Assembly (NCBI GenBank): GCA_027579435.1
Contig: JANBPK010001262.1
Location: forward strand, 1-40,757
Direction of reading: 5' to 3'
DNA length: 40,757 nucleotides
Source of the DNA: Candolleomyces eurysporus
Taxonomy: Eukaryota; Basidiomycota; Agaricomycetes; Agaricales; Psathyrellaceae
Shown here: positions 1-9,967 of the stretch, in pieces
How the letters are laid out: every line of letters starts with the position of its first letter
Position numbering within the stretch: the first letter of the stretch is position 1
Translations under genes and position numbers: made by a program
The notes under the pieces: model-generated
Database searches by the model: none
Seen by the model: only the letters and a program-made list of their open reading frames with translations
What the model was told of the DNA's origin: nothing

Positions 1-582
1 CATACTGCTTCACTACTCTGCTGACTCTTTCTTTCTCTTGGCTATGGACAGGCTGACTGAGCTTCGGGTAGATGACCACATAAGCTTTAGTCGTACTTTC
101 CGGTTTTCCGAGCAGGTTCACGAACTTCGGATTAGCTGTCCGATATTGATCACTGCTTCCGTTCCTTCCAATTCTGGTCATGTCAACGCTTATTGACTTA
201 GCGGATCGCTCATCAATTCTCGAAGCCACCGGCTGCTTCGTGAAGCCTTCCACTTAGCGAATGTCAGGGCGAATTCCCTTGTAATTTGCGCAACTCCCTC
301 CAGCATCGTACCTTGCCAGGTCAGGCATGCTGGTTAGACTTCGAATAGTATGACTGCGTTTCAGATACACTCGCGAGACCTTCGTGAACTTAAAGTGTCG
401 TCGCAGAACCGTCTTACTCAACGTTCCTTCGTGCTCTAGGGCGTCTGCTTAGTTGACAGTCAGGGATAACTTCAACTCTTATATTTCCCTTCCTTCAAGA
501 GATCTCTTTAATTATCTACGTCGATTCGCGAACTTTACGAACAGATTCGCGAATTTGGGAGGGTGTCTACGCAGACGGCGTA
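1..582. other. Intergenic, no gene recognised
   Basis: No open reading frame with family-like composition, RNA gene or repeat could be recognised. The stretch does not resemble the duplicated DNA that begins near 583. Confidence 0.5.
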
Positions 583-977
583 TCACCGGCGGAACGTGAT
601 GCTATTTGCGATTTGGACTGGTCCAGTCGTTGATGAGCTGGAAAGTAGGATAATGAGTCGGGTGTGATCCTTAAGGAGCTGAGGTGAGTCATGGCTACGA
701 TGTCGCCATTCTTGGACTGAGTCGGGCTCCTTCCCCAAGTCAATGACCAACATGACCCGGGTGATACTCAAGGGCTTGAAGTAGAGTCGAGACTCAGATG
801 CATTTTCATGCAAATGGCACACTCTTCCTGGGGACAACGAGCGTCGAGTCCACCGCTAAAAGGCACGACAACCTCACTTTTCTGGATGGCACTTTGAAGA
901 CCCATTGATATCTTCACATCATCACAGATTATCTTTCCCCGTTTTGACCACCTTGACCCTACCTTTCACAGAGTCAG
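583..977. repeat. Segmental duplication, left arm (paired with 10390-10783)
   Basis: This non-coding stretch aligns with 10390-10783 over its whole length, for example around the shared words gatcctta/gatcctga and ggagctgaggtgag near 670 and 10465. The match continues on the other side of the LTR-like element at 1979-2235, which pairs with 10779-10985. In the second copy the two halves are contiguous, so the element was inserted after the duplication or only into this copy. The copies have drifted by many substitutions and small indels, so the duplication is old. Confidence 0.7.
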
Positions 978-1200
978 TGTTACGGGCTTGCTCAGGTCCT
1001 TGTTGCACCGAAGACGGAGTCGGCCTAAAGTGAAAGAGGAGGGATTTTCGGTGCGCTGGACGGCTCGTGTAGCAGTGAAAACTGCCCAGTGGATGAGGGG
1101 TGGTTCTTCAAAGGGGTGGTAGCAGAGGTGCCAAAAGCGGAACGATACGTTGGCGGAGTCGGAGTTATTCTCTTTAAAGATAAGGGGGGCTACCCTTCCT

Positions 1201-1656
1201 TCACTCGGCGTGAGAGCTAGAGGGTTCGTTGGGGTTGGTATCGCCACTGCTGTTTGGCTTGGGGAAGTCTGGGTCGGATGTCGCTCTTCGTCGTTTGGAG
1301 GGACGATAATCAACAGGGGCTTGATTGTGAGGCAAATGAGCAACAGTCAAAGCAACGGAACAGACGAGGGGAGGTGGATCCTCGGTCGAGGCGAGCGTCC
1401 AAAGTTGTTGCAAAAGCTCGGGGCCTCGTGCTGCGTACTTCTGGTCGAGGAGAGCAAGCGCTGCTGCCAATTCCAGAGTAGATGGCGGACGGTCAATAGC
1501 GCCCTGTGTAGCGTTAATAATGTCGCCGACAAGGTTACGTACTATAAATGTCCCGAGGCAGATCTTGGTGTCTGGGCCAAGAATGAAATAAAGTTGGACG
1601 TAGGTGATAAGATAGTGTGAGTCGATTTCAGTCTTGGTGTAGACTGCGAGGGTCAT
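1201..1656 (-). CDS. Conserved 151-aa reading frame inside LTR-like element A
   Basis: An ATG-started frame of 151 codons lies about 110 bp downstream of the element's TATA box. Its counterpart in element B (4814-5269) has exactly the same length. The two align without gaps at about 66% amino-acid identity, and many nucleotide differences fall at third codon positions. Shared blocks include DIINATQ, ELAAALALLDQKYA, QQLWTLASTEDPP and a basic tail KR.RATS. No known domain is recognised. A second conserved frame follows the stop, about 978-1190 on the minus strand, with the block FRFWHLCYHPFE. The protein may therefore continue by splicing or frameshifting. It could be the start of a gag-like protein that extends out of the LTR in a full-length element. 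Confidence 0.45.
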   Translation of the reverse strand: MTLAVYTKTEIDSHYLITYVQLYFILGPDTKICLGTFIVRNLVGDIINATQGAIDRPPSTLELAAALALLDQKYAARGPELLQQLWTLASTEDPPPLVCSVALTVAHLPHNQAPVDYRPSKRRRATSDPDFPKPNSSGDTNPNEPSSSHAE

Positions 1657-1882
1657 TCACTAGAGAAAGGACTAGTGCTTTGGAGAGGGAGTTTATACGA
1701 GTAGACAAGAGAGTAGATTCTTGAGAACAAGCTGAGGAGTTACTGCTCAGCTCGTGCTGCCTATATACTATACATGCTACTGTGCCGCAGTCCAGGCTGA
1801 GGCATACATTGGCAATTACACAGTCCAGCTAAGTAATAGTCTGTAGTCCATAGTCAATCCGTAGTCCTAAGTTACTAAGTAT

Positions 1883-1912
1883 GCAGTTAGGTATTACAAA
1901 GTACCTAACTGC
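1883..1912. repeat. Hairpin in LTR-like element A
   Basis: Perfect 11-bp arms (gcagttaggta / tacctaactgc) are separated by an 8-nt loop. The same arms occur at 4555-4584 in element B, although the surrounding sequence has diverged. It lies upstream of the TATA box, in the U3-like part. Confidence 0.75.
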
Positions 1913-1978
1913 GGTCATCGTTTGCAGTCCTAGTGTTACTAAGAGAAAAAAAGATACTACTGGGGTTATTACATAACA

Positions 1979-2235
1979 GTCAGGGACTGGCGCCATACCC
2001 TGCAGAAAAGGTTTCTCAGCACCAGGAATCAGGTGCGTAGGAGTGTTGTCTTTGAGCGCCCGAGATGCTGATATTTGGCTGGTAGGACATGCCCAGGCTA
2101 ATGAACTATTTAGCATCATGGAAGCCTGTGGCACCATTACCGCCGAGGCGCTTAGAGTAAGTTTCTACATTGTCTTATTCCTAGCCTCCTACACAAACAT
2201 TGTGACCAGGGCCTGACGTTCTTTGGTTACCCACC
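1979..2235. repeat. Segmental duplication, continuation of left arm
   Basis: Homologous to 10779-10985; shared words include cagggactg, ttgcagaaaag and gagatgctgatat. No coding function was recognised in either copy. Confidence 0.65.
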
Positions 2236-3367
2236 TAGGTCTCTGAACTCGACAAATTTTGCCGCATCAGTGTTCTCTCAGAAGCCAGCGTACCAAGAGA
2301 TGCAGAGTTTCAGTTTAGAGAGCGTGTCAGGGCTTTAGCGCTGACGTGACATACACAAGGTTTGATAAAGGAAAGGTGTCCCATTTGGATCTGATTTTTC
2401 CTGTTCACCCCCAGCCCGGACAATACTTCCTTGTACGTTCGTACTGACCTGGTCTATTGGACACTTCGAATACAATCTGATGAGCCTCGCTTACCGCCGG
2501 TGGGCGCTTGTATGACGAGGGGGCTTTGAGGTTTTTTCGAAAGCACTCGCTGGGCATTCTCAGCCTGGGTGCTTCTAAACACGAATGACTGACTATTCAG
2601 CGACATTGGGGAGATGCTTTGCATTCAGCACAACACCGACATTTCGCTTTGATCCGTAGGCTTCAAGTCACCGTCGACCTATCCCTTCCCAACTCTTGAC
2701 ACGCAGGCCCTCCTGCACGCTAATGCATGCAGATTCTCCACCTTCTCGGGTGCATCCTCTGGTAGAGAATATCCAGGAGTGTTCAAGTAGAGGTTCGAAA
2801 AATTGACCATCTGTTGCTTAGGAGAAGCGATGGTGCGTGTTATGTAAAAGTTGAGCCATGGAGGATTGCTATTGACATTAGCTCATGCTCTGAAGGGCCA
2901 ATTTTTGAACAGTGGCTTATGCCCACCAAAGCGTCATTCATCTTGCACTCAACTCCAGCAAGGTTCTCTCGCTCTGTGGACGCTCAATAATCATCCTACT
3001 CTACCTGTTGCGGCTTTTATACCAGATCCTTTGAGAGATCGTATCAGCAGGTGAGCGTACTTCTTCTTTCAATGTCCTCAAGTCATGTCCCTGATCAAAC
3101 CGAAGCTATAGCCGTCCATATGTCCGCCTCTGAGAGTGTGAAGCTGTAAGACAAGCAGCTGATTAGTTGATTTGCTCACGCTACGACGGCACGACAGAGA
3201 AGGGAGTCAAGTGTGGACGTTGTAAACAGTCTCAGGATTGTCAGTTCGTCACTTCAGGGGACATGAAGCATGGAGGTGAGCCTCTGGCTTAACGTAATGT
3301 GTATTGATGCTAATCCTATGCTCGAGTAACTACGTAGATCCGCATTGAATTCCAGACTTCAAGCTCG
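2236..3367 (+). pseudogene. Degenerate spliced gene fragment, copy A
   Basis: This is one of several degraded copies of a gene I do not recognise. Coding-like exon pieces on the plus strand include a LDKFRHIS...RERVRAL block (about 2240-2370), a block ending before a GT-type junction near 3050, and a Cys-rich module at 3181-3280 (KCGRCKQSQDCQF, then TSGDMKHGG) ending at an aggtgagc donor. The reading frame is broken by stops and by indels relative to the other copies at 11025, 12180, 15225 and 15540. The C-x2-C-x5-C spacing suggests a small zinc-binding module, but no family can be named. The block ends just downstream of lectin copy 1 and was duplicated with it. Confidence 0.5.
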
Positions 3368-4554
3368 CTACAAGTTGGCAATCCAGCGAACGGTGTTGGT
3401 CGTTCCCCAGCCACCCTTAAAGCTAAACTCCTCGGTGAGTTTCTGAATCGGTCCAAAATTGCCCTTCCCATCATTATACGACACCCACACCGCATCCTGC
3501 CCGAAGCCAATGATATCGGCAGCGCCATCTCCGGTCAAATCGACAACAAAACGAGGATGTTTATCGACTCGCCACTCTCCAGCGTTGTATCCGAAGTCTC
3601 TGAGGACAAGTTTTGGGGCTTGGAAAGTCCCATCTCCATTCCCAATCGCCACGTAAATGCCTGCATCCCCGAACCCTACGATATCTTCCCGCCCGTCCCC
3701 GTTGACGTCAGCGACAAATTGAGGATGCTTGATGGTCTCCCAGGATCCTGCACCTGCACCGAAGTCCTTGATAACGACTTCTCGCTGTGCAAAGGTCCCA
3801 TCACCGTTATTCAACGCGACGTATACTCCGGCGTGTCCAAAGCCAACGATATCAGCTCTCCCATCCCCCGTAAGGTCTCCCAACATACGTGGGTACCGAT
3901 CAAGCGCCCATCCCCCNACTAGAAGGCGTGAGGCCATTGTTGATGACTGTTCTAGGAGGAGCGAACGTGCCGTCCCCGTTTCCAAGAGCAACGAAGACAT
4001 GATTCTCGCCGAAGGCGACGATATCAGGGATCCCATCCCCATTCACGTCAGCTAAGAACCGAAGATGACGGTCCAGCCTCCATCCTCCGGCAATGAACCC
4101 AAAGTCGTTGAGAACGAGACGCGCCGTTGCGTAGGTCCTGTCACCATTATTGAGCGAGACAAAGACTCCCCTATCGCCGAACCCGATGATGTCGACGTAC
4201 CCCTTGTTGCGCAGGTCGGCGACGTAGCGGACGTGGTCGCTGACACTCCACCCTTTTGTAAAACAAAAGTCTTCCAGAACGAGGGAAGAGGGAGTAAAGG
4301 ATTCTCCATTGTTACGAGAGACGAGGACACCGGAATCGCCAAATCCTATTATATCGCCGAGACCATTGCCTGTAGTATCGCCAACGAGACGGACATGTCG
4401 GTCAATTCGCCAGCCCCCGGCGATGTAGCCAAAGTCCTGTACTGCAAGTTTGGTGGTATGGGGCCTGAGGCTGGTGCGGAGGATGGTGTTATGTAATAAC
4501 CCCAGTAGTATCTTTTTTTTNCTCTTAGTAACACTAGGACTGCGAACGATGACT

Positions 4555-4584
4555 GCAGTTAGGTACTTTGTAATACCTAACTGC
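4555..4584. repeat. Hairpin in LTR-like element B
   Basis: The 11-bp arms and 8-nt loop match the hairpin at 1883-1912 in element A. It lies about 115 bp upstream of the element's TATA box. Confidence 0.75.
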
Positions 4585-4699
4585 GTACTTAGTAATTTAG
4601 GACTACGCTTTGACTACGGACTACGGACTATTACATAGCAGGACTGTGCAATTATTAATGTATGCCTCAGCACGGACTGCGGCACAGTAGCATGTACAG

Positions 4700-4705
4700 T
4701 ATATA
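4700..4705 (+). promoter_or_regulatory. TATA box of LTR-like element B
   Basis: The sequence gtatatagg lies about 110 bp upstream of the ATG at 4814. The same box occurs at the same place in element A. It implies plus-strand transcription, antisense to the interrupted lectin gene. Confidence 0.5.
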
Positions 4706-4813
4706 GGCAGCACAAGCTGAGCGGTAACTCCTCAGCTTGTTCTCAAGAATCTACTCTCTTGTCTACTCGTATAAACCTCCTCATCTATCCGGCACTAGTC
4801 CTTTCTCCAGTGC

Positions 4814-5269
4814 ATGACCCTTGCCATCTATACCAAAACCGAACTCGACTCCGTCTATTTGATTACTTACGTCCGACTTTACTTCGTAATCACCAAAGAA
4901 GTCCGGATCCGTCTCGGATCCTTCATAGTGCGTAATTTTGCCTCAGATATTATTAACGCTACACAGGCAGCTATCCAACGTCCGCCGAGTTCTCCGGAGT
5001 TGGCTGCAGCGCTTGCTCTCCTTGATCAGAAGTACGCGGAATGGTCTCCAGAGCTCCTCCAGCAATTGTGGACTCTTGCCTCGACCGAGGATCCACCTAC
5101 CCTCATCAATTCCGTTACTTCGTCTGTTACTCATCTGCCTCACGATCGAACCCCTGCTGGTTATCAACTGGCCAAACGCCAACGAGCCACATCCAACCCA
5201 GACTCCTCCAAACGCCCCCGACGTGGCGATACCGACTCCGACGAACCCTCTAGCCCTCACCCCAAGTGA
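4814..5269 (+). CDS. Conserved 151-aa reading frame inside LTR-like element B
   Basis: Counterpart of the frame at 1201-1656: same start, same length, no gaps and about 66% identity. The N-terminal two thirds look globular (DIINATQ, then ELAAALALLDQKYAEWSPELL). The C-terminal third is polar and rich in Lys, Arg, Ser and Pro. After the stop, a second frame remains open from about 5256 to the end of the element (blocks FRFWHLCYHPFE and IHWAVFTATR). It is also conserved in element A, with changes concentrated at third positions. The frame reaches the last codons of the element, so in a complete retrotransposon it could run on into the internal region. No known family was recognised, and expression is unproven. 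Confidence 0.45.
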   Translation: MTLAIYTKTELDSVYLITYVRLYFVITKEVRIRLGSFIVRNFASDIINATQAAIQRPPSSPELAAALALLDQKYAEWSPELLQQLWTLASTEDPPTLINSVTSSVTHLPHDRTPAGYQLAKRQRATSNPDSSKRPRRGDTDSDEPSSPHPK

Positions 5270-6043
5270 AGGGAGAATCTCCCCTCTTATTTTTAAAGAG
5301 AACAACTCCGACTCCGCCAACGTATCCTTCCGCTTTTGGCACCTTTGTTATCATCCATTCGAAAATCCCCCTCTGATCCATTGGGCCGTGTTCACCGCTA
5401 CTCGACCCATCCAGCGCACCCGGAACCCCTCTTCATCCGTATTAGGGAGACTCCGCCTTCGTTGCAACAAAGACCTGAGCAAGCCCGTAACAGATGGTAA
5501 CACCATTCAGGCCAAAGCCAGCGATGTCGCCTCTTCCTACGCGACGAGTAGGGACTAGTGGAAAGGCGGTGGAGCTGGTTAATTAGTTTGAATGGCATTT
5601 TACGGGTAGATCGATTACAAAACAGTACCTGGAAGACTTTGACTGATAATCCCGCCACTTGGGGAGCTGGCTGATCTGGCTTCTGTTGGGCCTGGCCATG
5701 CGCATCTATCTTCTTTTTTGGAAATGCTAAATGCCGATCTAGACTCCAGCGGCGATCTACCTCTCTCTCTTTCTGCTTTCCTAAATTTCTCTACTTGTCT
5801 CTTCAGCTCCTCATTCTCTGCCCACGCGTTGTTGCGCTCCTCTCGCAACCTCTCATTCTCCTTCCTCAGATCCCCGAATCCCTGTGTTCCCCATAACCTT
5901 GCCATGTCTTCGGCTACCCTGTTGCCGTTCTCTTTGTCCATCGCGATTACATGATTGCGATACTCCTCGCATTGCTGGCATTCATTTGTGTGAAAGGGTA
6001 ATCTGATCAATGCGTGGACCTCCCAAACTCGTACGTTTTCCAT

Positions 6044-8157
6044 CTTCTCTTGTCTCCGTTGTCGTGGTCGATGAGATGGCACTTAGTGGGTGAAGGCAAG
6101 TGAGTAACATCTATCATCGCGATCGTGATCAATCTCCACCTCCAACCCTAACCCTGGTGTCTCTAAACTCGGGATACTTGTTGGCAAATGGTATTCTTGC
6201 CATTCTTCACTTGTTCTTCGGTTGAGTGCCTGATCTACTTTGATATCCCTCACAGTGTTAATTTTCTCGCAACTTCATTGGAAGACTCAGATGGGGGTAA
6301 TTTGTCACCGAATTCAACGACTGTCAATGAAGTTACTTGAGTTAGTAACTTTCTCTAACTTTCTGTAAAGCCGCCAATCTTCAGAGGTTCCGAGTGTACG
6401 CGCCGATTGCCCGGCTGCAGCGCTATCATTCTGTAAAAGACGTAGCCTAATACATTGGAGAATCGACTCACTAAACTCCAGGTCTAGTCATGCGTACGAT
6501 GGGGCTCCTGAATGGGGCTTGAGTCGCTGGTGGGTTCGTCGCTGTGTGGGAGGAGATGAGCAGTGCCAGTGTAAGCAAAAGACACAAAGAGGTTGTTAAT
6601 CGCTAATGTACCAATACTGTCAATAGTCGAAAGAATTATGATCGATGGGGAGAACGATCTGTTAGCCATATCATCATCGAGTCAGCCAACAATGCAATGA
6701 TAGTCCTCTGCCTCGTCTTCATCACAAATTCGGCTTGATGGTCGGCTTTGCAAAGAGACACTTTCACTTGCGCAGTCATCAATAACCATGTAGCGTGTGC
6801 ATGCCATAGCCCCTATGATATCCGACACCTACGGTGGATGGATGAATATCAATGCGAAGGTCAAGGAAGAACGTGAGGGACTACTTCAGGAGTGTAGGGT
6901 GTATTTGCTTATTCGGGCCGTGTGCTGATGCGACCTGAGCGCACCCAAAGGTCTAGCACCCACTCCTTGCTATGGACGTTCTGCAAGCCGGGCCTGTGGG
7001 TGACCCTCCTTCTCGCCTTACTGTTACCTCCGGGTCTTTCTTTGTTCAATAAATGAGTGATATATATATTGCACGATTACACTCTGTACCTGCTCACGGA
7101 AACCGTATCCGGACATATAGCGACGACCACGAGATGGCTAGCAGAGCTTAAATAGACACTATCCAATTAGCTTTCGGCCCGTTTGACTGCGCTAGGGTCC
7201 TCACTACCCCTTCGCACCAGACGCCTTTCATTGTATGATAGCCATCTCATGTATGTCTTGTGTGTCCTGTATGAAATCGTGTACAACTGCGGCGACTCTA
7301 CGAGTAATCGGATCATTGGTATACTCCCGTATGTTTCAGTCCTAGTCACTTTATATGAAGACCGCTTTAGGGCTAAGGTGACTGTCCGCTCCTTAGCATC
7401 TCCCCACTCTGCTTGGACACTAAACGGATCGATGGTCCACTACGTTTCACTGTTGAATTCGAAGATAACAAAATATATGCTTTGCAGCACCGTTCAAGGA
7501 TTCTCAAATACGTTGTCCATATGGCAACACGATCGGCTCTAGCAAACCAGCGGGTGAGTACTGCGCAAGAAAGCTGTGTTCCGTAGAGGAAGGAGCCGAG
7601 AGGTCCAACTTTGAGCTCAAGGCGGTTTGCGAACCGGAGTTGAAAGTTCAGCCTATTGACTTCGATCCTCATTACCGACATATTAGAATCAATGTAAAGA
7701 ACTTCCCGAGATCGGGTTTCCTGCAATTTATATTATCCTGCTAAATTCTTCTTGGAGCTGTCGGCTGAAGCCAGAGATAGGCTTCAGGCTTCATTTAAAC
7801 TTTGCTGTAAATGCCCAGCGATGATGGACATGCCAAATTGGCTCTCTCACATTGATACTCGGAGATGAAGAAGAAAACAAGTTCGCCATGCCTTACCTCT
7901 ATGCTATTGTTGCTCTTGAGTCATCCGAGCTCTAACCATGTGTTGCAGGTCGTAATGCACCTCCTAGATAGCCTCTTTGCGCAGCAAATGTTTACTGCTC
8001 AACCCCGGTTAGATAACCTGCCGCATAGCATTCGCACAATCTTCAAGAAAGAATTGGCTCTAGACGGGGCATTCAGAATTCATATAAAGATGACCATGCC
8101 CTTTGGAGCTCCCCGTCAGCACCAAAGCTCTTTGTTCTCTACCAACCATAATCAAGC
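6044..8157. other. Intergenic region between lectin copy 1 and UPO1
   Basis: The first 290 bp (to about 6330) are duplicated at 17690-17900, upstream of lectin copy 3, so they probably contain the lectin promoter. They include a short telomere-like word ccctaaccct at 6146-6155. From 6330 to 8080 no gene could be supported. A 117-codon frame on the minus strand (7373-7726) has no recognisable domain. The last 75 bp hold the UPO1 TATA box. Confidence 0.5.
8083..8088 (+). promoter_or_regulatory. TATA box of UPO1
   Basis: TATAAA lies 75 bp upstream of the start codon at 8158. UPO2 has its box at nearly the same distance (84 bp). Confidence 0.6.
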
Positions 8158-9592
8158 ATGATCTCTATATCCTTCGTCTCCCTCACCGTCCTTCTATTGA
8201 ATCTCGTCAGCGTTTCACCAACATTGGCTTCCCCTCAATACGGCAGCCTAGCTGGATTGTCTGCGCGGGAATGGAATGAGCTCATTCCTCGGCTGAATCA
8301 AGTGGATCCGCCGAACCCACCGGGACCTCTCGAGTATAACGGAACAAAGCTTGTCCACGACCGTGCTCATCCTTTCAAGGCTCCGAGGGAAGGTGATATT
8401 CGAGGTCCCTGTCCGGGATTGAATACTCTAGCGAACCACGGGGTGAGTACATTTTCAGCCTCTCCCTTGGGTGAAATAGGCGAAGGTTGGCGTCGAGTGC
8501 CTCAGACTGGGTCCATGTTTTGGAGACACTGGAGTTGCACCTTGTTTTCGATGCGTACTAACGTTGCTGGACTTAAACAGTATCTCCCTCACAATGGCGT
8601 GGCCACTCCGTCTCAGATCATCAACGCAGTACAAGAAGGTGAGCAGTGATGTTAGACGCTAAGGCTCGCGAAGCTAATAATAGATTGGGAATAGGCTTCA
8701 ACATGGAGCACGGCACGGCCGTCTTCTTGACTCATGCCGCACATATTGTGGACGGAAACCTTGTGACGGATCTCTTGAGTATTGGAGAGAAGACAAAAAA
8801 TACTGGTCCTGACCCTCCTGCACCTGCCATTGTTGGAGGGTTGAACACGCACGCTGTCTTCGAGGGTATGTCTAAATGTCAAATTCTTACTTGACATTCT
8901 GATGACGTTCTTCAGGTGATGCTAGCATGACTCGAGCCGATTTTTTTTTCGGCGATAACCATAGCTTCAACCAGACGCTCTTCGACCAGGTACGTTGCAT
9001 GTTGTACTCACCAGGAAGCATGGTACTAAGATTTCATTAGTTCGTCGATTTCAGTAACCGCTACGGTGAAGGCTTCTACAACTATACGGTCGCGGCAGAG
9101 CTCCGATTCCAACGCATCCAAGAGTCGATCGCTACCAATCCTCAATTCTCCTTCATCGCTCCTCGCTACTTCACCGCATATGCGGAATCGGTTTTCCCTG
9201 TAAACTTCTTCGTCGACGGAAGAAGCACGGAAAGAAAGCTGGATATGGAGACTGCTACCTTGTTTTTCCGAGACAGCAAATACCCCACAGACTTCCATCG
9301 TGCTGCACAGCCAAGTGGCGCCGAAGGGGTTGAGGTTGTGTTCATGGCTCACCCCATTGCTCCGGGGAGGAATCTAGACAACAAGGTCAACAATTATGTC
9401 CTTGATCCGACCTCGGCCGACTTCAACACCTTTTGCCTTCTGTACACGAACTTCGTTAATCAGACCATTCGTGGACTGTACCCCAACCCCACCGGAATTT
9501 TGAGGAGGAATTTGATCAAGAACTTGGGTTTCTTCTACAGTGGAATCGCGGACGCTGGCTGCGAGGAGCAATTCCCCTACGGTAGACTCTAG
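8158..9592 (+). CDS. Unspecific peroxygenase (long type), heme-thiolate, UPO1
   Basis: A secreted heme-thiolate peroxygenase that uses hydrogen peroxide to oxygenate organic substrates. Five exons join in frame: 8158-8442, 8581-8638, 8695-8865, 8916-8989 and 9041-9592, giving 379 residues, normal for long UPOs. The N terminus is a signal peptide (FVSLTVLLLNLVSVSPTLAS). GPCPGLNTLANHG holds the proximal heme ligand Cys85. EGDASMTR (171-178) is the Mg/heme-propionate motif. PRYFTAYAE supplies the acid-base pair Arg238 and Glu245 with the spacing known from Agrocybe aegerita UPO. YPNPT and a C-terminal Cys before FPYGRL also match that family. All introns are GT-AG. It is flanked by lectin genes on both sides. 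The only oddity seen is a T-run in exon 4 (8940-8949) encoding FFF. It looks intact and functional. Confidence 0.95.
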
Positions 9593-9668
9593 ACTCCGGA
9601 GATCAGTTTTACCTTGGACAAGGACCCTTTTCGAGATATTTTCGTCGTTCATACCTTCCTTTCATCCT

Positions 9669-9967
9669 TCAGCTGTCCCTTGATAGGAGATTGTCATTTA
9701 GTACGGTATTTAAATGACAAGGGGAGCCTTTCTGCCACGTAGCTTGCCACTCTGCCAGCACGAAATGTCCTGGAGTGCACAACCTCGCTCCAAGCCTGAA
9801 TGTGTCATCGAAAACATTTGCACCTTCAGGAACCGAACTCGAAAGTCGCTGTTGCCATGTTTGGACTGGCTGCTTGAGCCAAACATTGATCGGTCCGTCC
9901 TTTTCCTCGAACATCCGAAACCCAGGTCACAGTCAACGCAATGACATCTCCTTCCCACACACTGCAA
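9669..9967 (-). pseudogene. Unidentified coding-like fragment (INVWLKQPVQ), copy 1
   Basis: The minus strand encodes INVWLKQPVQTWQQRLSS, which resembles INVWLEQPVQ on the plus strand near 30960. Nucleotides also match there (gatcaatgtttggct, then ccagtccaa). No family was recognised and no complete gene can be built. In both places the fragment sits next to a UPO gene. It may be an exon of a decayed or poorly conserved gene. Confidence 0.3.

Larger units (their letters stand above)
978..1978 (-). mobile_element. Solo LTR-like element A (1001 bp), minus orientation
   Basis: The element starts TGTTA and ends TAACA, the inverted TG...CA termini typical of LTRs. It is flanked by the 5-bp direct repeat GTCAG (973-977 and 1979-1983). 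The paralogous DNA at 10779-10783 carries a single GTCAG with no element, so this is a real insertion with target-site duplication. It is homologous over its full length to 4487-5492 in opposite orientation. No internal retrotransposon domains lie beside it, so it fits a solo LTR left by recombination. Read on the minus strand it has a hairpin (1883-1912), a TATATA box near 1762-1768 and a 151-codon reading frame. The family is not recognised. Confidence 0.85.
4487..5492 (+). mobile_element. Solo LTR-like element B (1006 bp), inserted in lectin copy 1
   Basis: The element begins TGTTA and ends TAACA. It is flanked by the 5-bp direct repeat GATGG (4482-4486 and 5493-5497). The intact paralogue at 17035-17055 reads ggatggtaacacc across the site, which confirms the insertion and the duplication. 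It is homologous to element A (978-1978), but the two have different target duplications and clear divergence, so they are independent insertions rather than two ends of one element. Features in order are a T-run with an N at 4521, a hairpin (4555-4584), repeated ggactac words near 4610-4630, TATATA at 4700-4705, and an ATG-started frame at 4814. No PBS, protease, RT or integrase is present beside it. Confidence 0.88.
3368..6043 (-). pseudogene. Coiled-coil/PVL-like lectin, copy 1, split by an LTR-like insertion
   Basis: Exon 1 (6043-5629) encodes about 138 residues: a His-x3-Cys-x2-Cys-x5-His motif (H18, C22, C25, H31), a charged coiled coil at about 58-92, a Ser-rich linker and the segment GGIISQSLP. 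A 74-nt intron (5555-5628) follows. Exon 2 (5554-3368) encodes seven FG-GAP/VCBS repeats with D-x-[NT]-GDG-x2-D calcium loops, the architecture of the N-acetylglucosamine/sialic acid-binding lectin PVL. Exon 2 is interrupted in the first blade, after GVTI, by the 1006-bp element at 4487-5492. An ambiguous N at 3917 adds one base and shifts the frame. Without the insertion, one target duplication and that base, exon 2 is 1175 nt, identical in length to copies 2, 3 and 4, so disruption looks recent. The in-frame ATG at 6043 was chosen as start; the frame is open a little further upstream but has no ATG there. Confidence 0.85.

Noticed and set aside
4065..4496. Plus-strand frame within lectin copy 1
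   Set aside because: Antisense shadow of the propeller repeats, bounded by the LTR insertion.
978..5492. A single 4.5-kb DNA transposon with 1-kb inverted termini
   Set aside because: Each 1-kb unit has its own, different 5-bp target duplication and its own empty site, so the units inserted separately.
7183..7726. Overlapping frames on both strands upstream of UPO1
   Set aside because: Neither has a recognisable domain or splice context. Without transcripts there is no reason to prefer either.
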